A stretch of DNA of 27,663 bases. Origin: Calditrichota bacterium (GTDB lineage Bacteria; Calditrichota; Calditrichia; Calditrichales; Calditrichaceae). Positions 16,866 through 23,598 of this stretch are shown here, piece after piece. Under the pieces are notes generated by a model. That model did no database searches. It saw nothing but the letters and a program-made list of their open reading frames with translations, and was not told the origin of the DNA. The translations under genes and the position numbers were made by a program. Each line of letters starts with the position of its first letter. Position 1 is the stretch's first letter. The stretch spans positions 1-27,663 of the forward strand of contig JAJRSN010000395.1 of the NCBI GenBank assembly GCA_024278715.1. Reading direction: 5' to 3'.

Positions 16866-16899
16866 TTAAGTTAAATTTTATTTAATTTATTTAACTTAA
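16866..16899. promoter_or_regulatory. A+T-rich inverted repeat in a divergent promoter region
   Basis: TTAAGTTAAAT (16866-16876) and ATTTAACTTAA (16889-16899) are perfect 11-base inverted arms around a 12-base spacer. They lie between the divergent cyclase and cytochrome-like genes, about 55 bases before the latter's ATG and 135 bases from the former's. It could be an operator or a weak hairpin. Extreme A+T content raises the odds of chance. Confidence 0.35.
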
Positions 16900-16954
16900 A
16901 TTATCGAATTATTATTATCGTTACAAGTACGTCTCACAAATAAATGAGATTATT

Positions 16955-17449
16955 ATGACATATTATCTATCGTCAAGAATTGGCAGATTTTTTAATTTTT
17001 TTATTTTTTTCGTCTTTTTGCTCATAATTCTCGGTGGAATTTGGCGCTGTAAAAAGAACGGTACTGACGCTAATGACCAAAAATTCATTTTTCCCGAAAC
17101 GGGCATCAGCTTTTATGAGAACGTTGAACCTCTGTTTGAAATCAAATGCGGACTCGAATCCGGTTGCCACTCTCCCTCTGACCAGCCGTCCGCTAAAAAT
17201 CAATTGACCTATACCATACTGACCAACAAAGCGTTGCTGTTGAATTTTACCTTGAGCAGTACCGGCGAAAAGTTAATCGACCTGAACGTTCATCGCAAAA
17301 ATCCGGAGATTGCCCCGTTGTACCTGATCCTTTTGGAAGGCTATCCCCGTCAACAGGAAGATTTAATGCCTCCTTTGCCCAGAGAGTCTCTGAATGAGAA
17401 TCAACTTAACGGGATTCTTCAATGGATAAAGGAGGGCTGCCCTGATTGA
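16955..17449 (+). CDS. Membrane-anchored, cytochrome-c-like protein with a C-x5-C-H motif
   Basis: A 164-residue protein. Residues ~12-30 are a hydrophobic export/anchor segment, followed by RCKKNG; Cys32 might be lipidated, but the preceding residues do not form a normal lipobox. The mature part resembles the small cytochrome-c-like domains of Bacteroidota and Planctomycetota proteins: SFYENVEPLFEIKCG, GCHSP, a central LYLILLEG segment, MPPLPRE with Met138 as a possible distal ligand, and a terminal QLNGILQWIKEGC. The heme-type motif is C65-GLESG-C71-H72, i.e. five residues between the cysteines instead of two. It may be an atypical heme site or a non-heme relative. No neighbouring redox gene indicates a partner. 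Confidence 0.6.
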   Translation: MTYYLSSRIGRFFNFFIFFVFLLIILGGIWRCKKNGTDANDQKFIFPETGISFYENVEPLFEIKCGLESGCHSPSDQPSAKNQLTYTILTNKALLLNFTLSSTGEKLIDLNVHRKNPEIAPLYLILLEGYPRQQEDLMPPLPRESLNENQLNGILQWIKEGCPD

Positions 17450-17621
17450 TCTGCGTAGGAGGGGAAGTGACAGAGTGACGAGTAAGATTAAAGTTCTTTC
17501 AAGATTAAAGATTAAAGCGACAAAGTAATATAATAGTAACGAGTAACAAGTGACGAGTAACCAGTATCTTTCACCCGCTTAACCCTTATACGCTTAACGA
17601 ATAACGAATAGCGTGATGAGT

Positions 17622-17689
17622 AAGATTAAAGTTCTTCCAAGATTAAAGTTCTTCCAAGATTAAAGTTCTTTCAAGATTAAAGTCCTTTT
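17622..17689 (+). repeat. Four tandem 17-bp units
   Basis: The consensus AAGATTAAAGTTCTTYC is repeated in exact phase at 17622, 17639, 17656 and 17673; the last unit has three changes at its 3' end. A fifth full unit and a partial one occur at 17484-17510 in the same orientation. The period is not a multiple of three and no open frame runs through it. Confidence 0.9.
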
Positions 17690-17814
17690 AAAGTGACAAA
17701 GGGACAAAGAGACGGATGGACGCGTAATGAGTAAGACAAATGAAAAAATAGAAAGCAGAATGTAGTATTAGGTAGTATTCTAAAAATAGTAAAATGTTTT
17801 TTGTAAGGAAGTAG

Positions 17815-17890
17815 ATGTTTTTTATTCTCCAAAAAATAATTTGGCTGAATTATTTAAGATTTCGAGCGATTGTGAAGATAACTCATTACG
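17815..17890 (+). repeat. Dispersed repeat core, copy 1
   Basis: This copy aligns with 27456-27532. Over 17824-17890 versus 27466-27532 I count 7 mismatches in 67 positions (about 90% identity), several of them transitions. The shared segment includes CCAAAAAATAA, TTGGCTG, ATTATTTAAGATTT and TGAAGATAACTCATTACG. It runs directly into the CATTACG array. Confidence 0.85.
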
Positions 17891-17932
17891 CATTACGCAT
17901 TACGCATTACGCATTACGCATTACGCATTACG
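17884..17932 (+). repeat. (CATTACG)7 heptamer array
   Basis: Seven perfect tandem copies of CATTACG. The corresponding array in the second island has four copies, so copy number differs between loci. Confidence 0.95.
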
Positions 17933-18032
17933 ATTATTGGAAAATCCGCTTAACGCTTATACCCTTAACGCTTAACCCTTAACCCTTACACGCTTTTAAC
18001 CAATACACGAAAATTCAGCCCGGCAACTAAAA

Positions 18033-20690
18033 TCATAATTCCTCTGTGGTTACGAAAAACTTTTTGTAAGGGACAATCCGTATCGGTGTTTTGAAACTAA
18101 AATCGGTGGTGGGCGTAAGCAATCGATCTTTTCTTATCTTATTTACTGATAGATGAATTTCCAAAGTATTTTCTCCCGCTTTAAGGCGAGCGGAAATATC
18201 GAAGCGATAAGGAGGATACCAGCAGCTCCCGACCGTTTCTCCGTTTATAAAAACCCGGCAGTAATGATGAACCATACCCAATTCAAGATAATAACTGTGA
18301 TCCGGTTTAATCTGTCTCAGAACAAATGTCTTTTGTAATTGAATTTCGGAAGATTCAACAAGAAACACTCTTTCCAAATCGTGAAGGTGGATAACCTTTT
18401 TGAAACCGGCTGTCTTCATAATCCAGTGGTCCGCAGTAATCATAATCTGCGTGAGCGGTTCGTCGATAAAAAGCGGAAGATTGATTTGATGTTCCTTTCT
18501 TTCTAAAACAATATCCACAGGACCCAGCGTTTGTTGCCTGATTTTGATTAAAAATTCTCCTTTTGCCGGAGAATCGACTTCACAATGCGCTGCGCTGCAA
18601 AAAGCCAAATGCCATGAATCGGGAGGCGTGTTTTTCTGCAAAATAACCAACTGACTCTCCAATGGCGATAATTCGCTCGGTATTTCCATCTTGTTGTCGA
18701 AAATACGCCAAAAATAGATGGGCTTCTGGATTTGCTTTTTAAAATCCCAGATGAACGGATGAGCGCGCATGGACGATTTTATGAGAACGGAGCAGGAATT
18801 ATGCGCGTCTGGATTGGTCACAAAGATGAGAAAGGCATTTTGTGTTTCCCTGAGTTGAAAAAGCACGGACGAAGGTTCGACATACACCGCTTCCTGTTGA
18901 CTGTATGGCGCTAAAAACTTTTGTACTAAATTTATTTCAGGAATAAAAAAGCATTTTCCCCCCGATTCATTCTGCAGAAAGGTAATGCTGCTCATTTCGG
19001 AATCGATCATCCATAGGTTATCGCGAATGGCTTCGAATTTTTGTTGTTTTTCACGAAGCTCCACGCGGGTGGGAATTTTTCGGATGGCGGCGATCTGTCC
19101 GCCGGTTTTGTAAAACTGGTAGAGCTTTTTCATGGTCAGATAGGGAATAATTTGAACGGAAGGAAGCAAAATCAGTCTGAAGGATTTTTGATTAAAATTG
19201 ATCGTTCCCTTGCCGAGTTTACAGCCGTGAGCCGAGTTAAAAAGATCGAAATTCAGCAGCTCATAATTTATTCCCGATTGATGCAATGTTTTCAGGATTC
19301 TTAAAAATTGTGTCTGATCTCTGTCGAATGATGGATTTAACACGAGAATTTGACTGACCGGTAAACCTTTTGACAGAAAAGCACCCAACTGGTGGGCGTA
19401 ATCAAGTTTGGCGGCGATTATGGCGAAATTTTGTCGATCGATGTTAAAATCATCGCCGATTTTCCACCAGAACCTGGTTGCTCCGGCATGCGCCAGCAAA
19501 TCGATGTGAAATTTTTGTTCGGAAAGAGAAAAGCCCGAATCCGTCAAATTATGGGATATGACTGAAGCCTCGGTTTTGTTATCCGAGAACATTTGACTGG
19601 AAGCCCGTTTCAGGGTGCTGATTGCCTTCCAATAATATGGCGTTTGCGGATGAAACTTATCCGTGTCGATTTCCAGAATGAATTGATCGTTAATGTCCAA
19701 AAGTTGCGAAAGAGGACTATCGGCGTTTAAGATATAATGCACATCGGGCGAAATTACATTGAAACGCGGCTTTAAAATGGAGTTGAAATAACGTTTGAAC
19801 ACCACGCTTAAAAAAATATTGTGAATCGGTTCATCCTGCCCGGCTGCAAAATAAAAGGCGATGGTTTTTTTTATCCCGCCGAGGACTTTTTCGAGGTTGG
19901 ATGAATAAGAGACGCCGTTGTACCGTTGGATTACATTGAACATTTTATCCAGATGATAAACCACTCCCTGAAAAATAACGGGCAAACGCAGAATTTGAGT
20001 TTTAAATGATTTCTGCAACGCCGCAAAAGCCGTGGAATCGTAGTAATTAAACAGATGAGAAAAATCGATCTCCTTATCAAAATAGCTTCGGCGCAAAACG
20101 ACAATTTTTTGTTCCGCATCGGGTTTCGGCTGAACCGGAAGCTCCCCCGTAGCCGGGTTGAAAAGATGTGTTATTTCCGTAACTGCCTGATCGATATTCG
20201 TAAACCCGTCATTTGAAATCAAAAAGACGGAATCCACATCTTCAGGATGTTTTAGGTGTAAGCTTTTTAAAGTGGAATCGGATTTCAATGTGAATATTTC
20301 CGGAGATGAGCCGTAAAAATGGAAAACAGGTTTGGTCAGAATTTTGTGACGCTTAAAATAGTCCCTGTTACAGAATAATCTTCGGATTAAATACTTATCG
20401 ATTTTTGCCAGATTTTGAACCATAAAATAAACCAGATCGGGTTTGAAAATCACGGAAATATTAAAATCCTTGATGACCCGAATTAAATCGGTTTCTTGTT
20501 TAAATATCTTTTCAATGGTCGTTAAAGAAGACGATAATAAAATTTGCTTGATTCCCAGCCTGCGCAGTTGCTTAAATAAGTTCACGTAATGTTCGGCAGA
20601 GTATGAATCGCAAAGCTCAATAAAAACTCCCACTTCACAAAAAGAACTGTCGAAAAATAGCTGGTTAAAATAGTCGTTTTGATCGGACAT
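18033..20690 (-). CDS. Large GH106-like (alpha-L-rhamnosidase-like) protein
   Basis: About 886 residues. The C-terminus (last ~100 residues) is a galactose-binding-like sandwich of the kind ending GH106 and GH2 enzymes: YYLELGMVHHYCRVFINGE, CWYPPYRFDISARLKAGENT, LEIHLSVN. The middle has LILLPSVQIIPYLTMKKLYQ, FYKTGGQIAAIRKIPTRVEL and HIDLLAHAGATRFWWKIGD, which fit the barrel and beta-rich regions of GH106-like proteins. No signal peptide or transmembrane segment is present, so it is probably cytoplasmic, unlike most secreted rhamnosidases. A TTG at 20706-20708 is in frame, but I chose ATG 20688-20690 because AAGGGA lies 7 bases upstream of it. Catalytic glutamates could not be assigned by eye. 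It stands alone, with repeat-rich DNA on both sides. Confidence 0.6.
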   Translation of the reverse strand: MSDQNDYFNQLFFDSSFCEVGVFIELCDSYSAEHYVNLFKQLRRLGIKQILLSSSLTTIEKIFKQETDLIRVIKDFNISVIFKPDLVYFMVQNLAKIDKYLIRRLFCNRDYFKRHKILTKPVFHFYGSSPEIFTLKSDSTLKSLHLKHPEDVDSVFLISNDGFTNIDQAVTEITHLFNPATGELPVQPKPDAEQKIVVLRRSYFDKEIDFSHLFNYYDSTAFAALQKSFKTQILRLPVIFQGVVYHLDKMFNVIQRYNGVSYSSNLEKVLGGIKKTIAFYFAAGQDEPIHNIFLSVVFKRYFNSILKPRFNVISPDVHYILNADSPLSQLLDINDQFILEIDTDKFHPQTPYYWKAISTLKRASSQMFSDNKTEASVISHNLTDSGFSLSEQKFHIDLLAHAGATRFWWKIGDDFNIDRQNFAIIAAKLDYAHQLGAFLSKGLPVSQILVLNPSFDRDQTQFLRILKTLHQSGINYELLNFDLFNSAHGCKLGKGTINFNQKSFRLILLPSVQIIPYLTMKKLYQFYKTGGQIAAIRKIPTRVELREKQQKFEAIRDNLWMIDSEMSSITFLQNESGGKCFFIPEINLVQKFLAPYSQQEAVYVEPSSVLFQLRETQNAFLIFVTNPDAHNSCSVLIKSSMRAHPFIWDFKKQIQKPIYFWRIFDNKMEIPSELSPLESQLVILQKNTPPDSWHLAFCSAAHCEVDSPAKGEFLIKIRQQTLGPVDIVLERKEHQINLPLFIDEPLTQIMITADHWIMKTAGFKKVIHLHDLERVFLVESSEIQLQKTFVLRQIKPDHSYYLELGMVHHYCRVFINGETVGSCWYPPYRFDISARLKAGENTLEIHLSVNKIRKDRLLTPTTDFSFKTPIRIVPYKKFFVTTEEL

Positions 20691-21145
20691 CGAAATTCCC
20701 TTGTTCAAAATGGAAAGACCGTGAGTAATTATCGTAAATTATTAAAAAAAAATAATCATAATAAATGACCTGATATTCATGCAAGATTTCCTTCCAACCA
20801 ATTTTAATCAATAGGCAAAAAGTCATAATGATATTCTTCTATTGTCACAAAAGAACTATTTTCCGCTGCGCAACCCGAGGGGAATGCGGGAAATAATAAC
20901 CACAATGTACACAAAGAAGTAGCAAAGCGCACGGAGATTAAATTAAATTTAGAAAACGAAACAACCCCTCCTAATTTTAAGCTCTAAAAAACAAAAAACA
21001 CCTTAATTTAATCTGCGCAATCTGTGAAATCAGTTTATTCCGTGTTCATCTGCGGTCCGGGATCAGCGATAGTTGATTAATTTATAAAATATTAATATCA
21101 TTAATCAATTTTAACAAGAAGTTACAGTAAAAAAAGTGAAAAAAC
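20691..21145. repeat. Intergenic region with a second class of short-word repeats
   Basis: About 455 bases between divergent genes. Bases ~20898-20935 are a degenerate run of CACAAAG-like words (CACAATGTACACAAAGAAG and AGCAAAGCGCACGGAG). Bases ~21010-21056 contain ATCTGCGCAATCTGTGAAAT followed by TTCCGTGTTCATCTGCGGT. From memory, such phrases recur between genes in many bacterial genomes; the two words are not related to the heptamers of the other islands. The flanks are A+T-rich and probably hold the two promoters. Confidence 0.5.
21073..21108. promoter_or_regulatory. Inverted repeat upstream of the PLP enzyme gene
   Basis: TTGATTAAT (21073-21081) and ATTAATCAA (21100-21108) are perfect 9-base inverted arms around 18 A+T-rich bases, ending 37 bases before the ATG at 21146. 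The position would suit an operator. The low complexity of the arms makes this a weak call. Confidence 0.3.
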
Positions 21146-22102
21146 ATGAAATTTCCGGAACATTTTCATTTTACCCATCTGCCGACCCTGGTAATTAAGC
21201 TTCAACAATTCTCCGAAAAATGGAATTCGTACGAAATTTTTATGAAACGCGATGATTTCACGGGGATTGAATTATCCGGCAACAAAGTACGCAAACTGGA
21301 TTTTTTGATGTACGAAGCCGTGCAGCACGGCGCCGGGCGCATAATTACCTGCGGCGGAATTCAATCGAATCATTGTCGTACGAGCGCTTTTTTTGCCAGA
21401 AAACTGGGGCTAAAGGTAACGCTTGTGCTTAAAGGAAGTCCGCCGAAAAAACCTACTGGTAATTTTTTCCTGAATAAATTGATTGAAGCGGATATCATTT
21501 TTGTAACGCCTGAAGAGTATGAGCGGGTTAATACGCTGATGCAAAATTTAGCCGATAGTTATTCCGAAAAATGTTTTATCATCCCCGAAGGAGGATCGAA
21601 CGCAACGGGCGCATGGGGCTATGTTAAAGCCTTTTCCGAAATAATAGAGCAAGTGCCCGATGTGGACACGATCATCGTTCCCACGGGCAGCGGAGGCACG
21701 CATGCGGGCTTGCTGCTGGGCAAATGGCTGCTGGGACACGATGTTGCCGTCATTTCCGTCAATGTCTGCGATTCGGCTGAGTTCTTCCGCCGGAAAATTT
21801 CATCGATTATTGACGAATTCAAACAAAAATATCAGTTCAATTTTTCATATTCTCCGAAAGATATTCATATTATTGACGGTTTTGTGGGAGAAGGCTATGG
21901 AAAGATCAGCCAAAAAGAAATTAACGCCATCAAAAGTTTAGCTAAAACGGAAGGAATTGTGTTAGACCCGGTTTACGGTGCAAAAGCATGGGTCGGATTT
22001 GAAGACAACCTGCAGAAAGGCAATATTCCCGGAAAGAAAATTTTGTTCATCCATACCGGTGGGATTTTCGGAGTATTTCCTTTTTCCGAAATTTGTCAAT
22101 AA
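21146..22102 (+). CDS. PLP-dependent D-cysteine desulfhydrase / ACC-deaminase family enzyme
   Basis: A 318-residue cytoplasmic enzyme of fold-type II (tryptophan synthase beta-like). Lys47 in SGNKVRKLDFL is the Schiff-base lysine. ITCGGIQSNHCRTSA (67-81) carries the Ser-Asn-His segment that contacts substrate. IVPTGSGGTHAGLLLG (177-192) is the glycine-rich phosphate loop, and LDPVYGAKAW is near the C-terminus, where many relatives have LDPVYTGKA. Members degrade D-cysteine or 1-aminocyclopropane-1-carboxylate to an oxo acid, ammonia and, for cysteine, sulfide. The sequence does not let me separate the two; D-cysteine desulfhydrase is the commoner function. It has a weak ribosome-binding site and no clear operon partner. 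Confidence 0.88.
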   Translation: MKFPEHFHFTHLPTLVIKLQQFSEKWNSYEIFMKRDDFTGIELSGNKVRKLDFLMYEAVQHGAGRIITCGGIQSNHCRTSAFFARKLGLKVTLVLKGSPPKKPTGNFFLNKLIEADIIFVTPEEYERVNTLMQNLADSYSEKCFIIPEGGSNATGAWGYVKAFSEIIEQVPDVDTIIVPTGSGGTHAGLLLGKWLLGHDVAVISVNVCDSAEFFRRKISSIIDEFKQKYQFNFSYSPKDIHIIDGFVGEGYGKISQKEINAIKSLAKTEGIVLDPVYGAKAWVGFEDNLQKGNIPGKKILFIHTGGIFGVFPFSEICQ

Positions 22103-22439
22103 TTCACAATAATCTTGATTTCAGTCACAATTTATAATGATGAATAACTAATAAACTTTATAATTCTATTCATATCGCAAAAAAGTCTTTGTACGTTTAA
22201 AATTATCCGAAAAAGTTCAGGATTAACGAACGCGAAAAAAATTACCGCGCACTTTCTTCAGGGGAAGAGCTACGGAGGATAAGCGCGGCGCTTAAGTAAA
22301 TGAATATCTGTATTAAGCTAAACGTAATAGGAATTTTTACGAAAGCATTGAATTATCGACAAATGCATTATCAGTTGTTTTTTATTATAAAGCGGTGGTT
22401 AAAAAAATCTATTATTACGCATTTTAGGAGGGAATTCGA
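22103..22439. other. Intergenic region with a possible structured element
   Basis: A 337-base stretch without a convincing gene. The only notable feature is a G+C-rich patch at 22245-22296: CCGCGC (22245-22250) can pair with GCGCGG (22283-22288), enclosing a TCTTC-AGGG-GAAGA hairpin. AAGCG/CGCTT (22281-22293) gives a competing small stem. It matches no riboswitch class I could recall. The rest is A+T-rich, with an excellent ribosome-binding site (AGGAGGGA) just before the TPR gene. Confidence 0.35.
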
Positions 22440-23336
22440 ATGAGCGATTTGGATCGGGCTGTTGAATTGTTTAACCGGGGGCGGCTTAATCAAGCAAACT
22501 CAATTTTGAAAGACCTTGAAAGCAAAGACAAAAGCAACCCCGAAATCTATTATTATCTCGGATGTGTGGCTTTAAAAAAAGATCGGTTTGAAGAAGCGAT
22601 AGATTATTTAAACAAAGCCATAGCTCTGAAAGGGATTGAGGCAAAGTATTACGAAATGTTAGGCGAAGCCCTGGGGCTAAAAGCGCAGAAGGCGGGCATG
22701 ATTAAAGGAGCCGTTCTTTTGGGAAAGGTTAAATCCGCCTTTCAGCAGGCGCTGGAATTGAATCCGGAAAGTCTTGCAGCCAGAGAAGGGTTGTTTATGA
22801 TTTATTTGTTTGCTCCCGGAATAGTCGGCGGAAACGAAAAAATGGCGATGAAATTGCTGAAAGAAATAAAAATGAAAAATTCCGCCCATGGGCGTTTGGC
22901 GCAGGCAATGGTTTACATGAAAGAAAATAAAATATCCGAGGCGGAAACCGAGTTCGAAAAGGCAGCCAGGGAAGGCGCGGACGATCGGGAAATTCAAATG
23001 AGGGTCGGACGTTTTTTTCTCGAACGAAAAGTATTTGATAAAGCTCTTGAATTTTTCGATAACTATATCGAATTAAAACCGGACGACCCGGCGGGCTATC
23101 AGGCAAAGGGAGAAGCATGTTTTAAAATGGAAAATTTCGATGAGGCTTTAACCTGGTTTAATATGGCTCTCGAGAAAGATCGGGAATATCTGCCGGCTTA
23201 CTATCGCCGGGCGCTGCTGTATAAAGACAAGAACGAGAACGAATTGGCTAAAAAGGATCTGGAATTTATCTTAAGTCAGGATTCCGATCATCCTTTAAAA
23301 GACAAGGCGGAAAAAGTTTTTAATACATTAGGATAA
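22440..23336 (+). CDS. Tetratricopeptide-repeat (TPR) protein
   Basis: A 298-residue helical-repeat protein. TPR units are visible near residues 2-34, 36-68 (PEIYYYLGCVALKKDRFEEA), 155-187, 189-220 (ERKVFDKALEFFDNYIELKP), 221-254 (PAGYQAKGEACFKMENFDEA) and 255-290 (PAYYRRALLYKDKNENELA). Residues ~85-135 contain GAVLLGKVKSAFQQALELNP and FAPGIVGGNEKMA, an insertion seen in some TPR families. There is no signal peptide or membrane segment, so it should be a cytoplasmic scaffold of unknown partner. The ATG is preceded by AGGAGGGA at good spacing. It is followed on the same strand by an Omp85 gene, but 262 bases away. Confidence 0.87.
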   Translation: MSDLDRAVELFNRGRLNQANSILKDLESKDKSNPEIYYYLGCVALKKDRFEEAIDYLNKAIALKGIEAKYYEMLGEALGLKAQKAGMIKGAVLLGKVKSAFQQALELNPESLAAREGLFMIYLFAPGIVGGNEKMAMKLLKEIKMKNSAHGRLAQAMVYMKENKISEAETEFEKAAREGADDREIQMRVGRFFLERKVFDKALEFFDNYIELKPDDPAGYQAKGEACFKMENFDEALTWFNMALEKDREYLPAYYRRALLYKDKNENELAKKDLEFILSQDSDHPLKDKAEKVFNTLG

Positions 23337-23360
23337 GGTTTTTACCGCAAAGATTTAGAA

Positions 23361-23383
23361 AAAGGAAGCGGAACCGTTCCTTT
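23361..23383 (+). terminator. Possible terminator of the TPR gene
   Basis: AAAGGAA (23361-23367) pairs with TTCCTTT (23377-23383), with inner CGG/CCG pairing, 24 bases past the TPR stop codon. The stem ends in TTT but no longer T-tract follows, so termination efficiency is doubtful. Confidence 0.35.
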
Positions 23384-23598
23384 CTGAAATAGTTTGAATT
23401 CGTCTTTTGGCATGATTAAAAAGAACCGTTTAACAAAACATCTATTTCTTGATTTTGCGGGGCTCCGACATTCTTACCAACGGATTTTTATTTGTTTTGC
23501 GCAATAATAAAATTCATACCATATTTATTTCTGTTTTTGTGGAATCCGATCTTTTGATTTTCTATCTTTCGGTCGGGAAAAATCGGTGAGGCATTCAT

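Larger units (their letters stand above)
17450..18032. repeat. Intergenic repeat island 1 (mixed heptamer and 17-bp repeats)
   Basis: A 583-base stretch without a gene, made almost wholly of short repeated words. The left part has GAGTAAC/GAGTGAC-type heptamers and AAGATTAAAG units. The middle has a 17-bp tandem array and a GTAGTATTAGGTAGTA segment. The right has the dispersed core, a CATTACG array and CTTAACG/CTTAACC heptamers. A 25-base CTTAAC-rich phrase occurs twice (17575-17599 and 17946-17970) with two differences, both C/G swaps. It separates the cytochrome-like gene from the convergent GH106-like gene. Confidence 0.85.

Noticed and set aside
17884..17932. Interpretation of the CATTACG array as a CRISPR array
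   Set aside because: Units are 7 bases with no spacers, and no cas genes are nearby.
20691..20708. TTG start adding six residues to the GH106-like protein
   Set aside because: AAGGGA is placed correctly for the ATG at 20688-20690, and no good site precedes the TTG.
22245..22296. Known riboswitch (c-di-GMP, cobalamin, glycine, TPP) or SRP RNA
   Set aside because: None of the conserved core sequences of these classes could be matched by eye, so no named RNA is claimed.
22677..23118. Two overlapping minus-strand open frames opposite the TPR gene
   Set aside because: Both are Phe/Arg/Pro-rich shadows of the TPR coding sequence without start signals.
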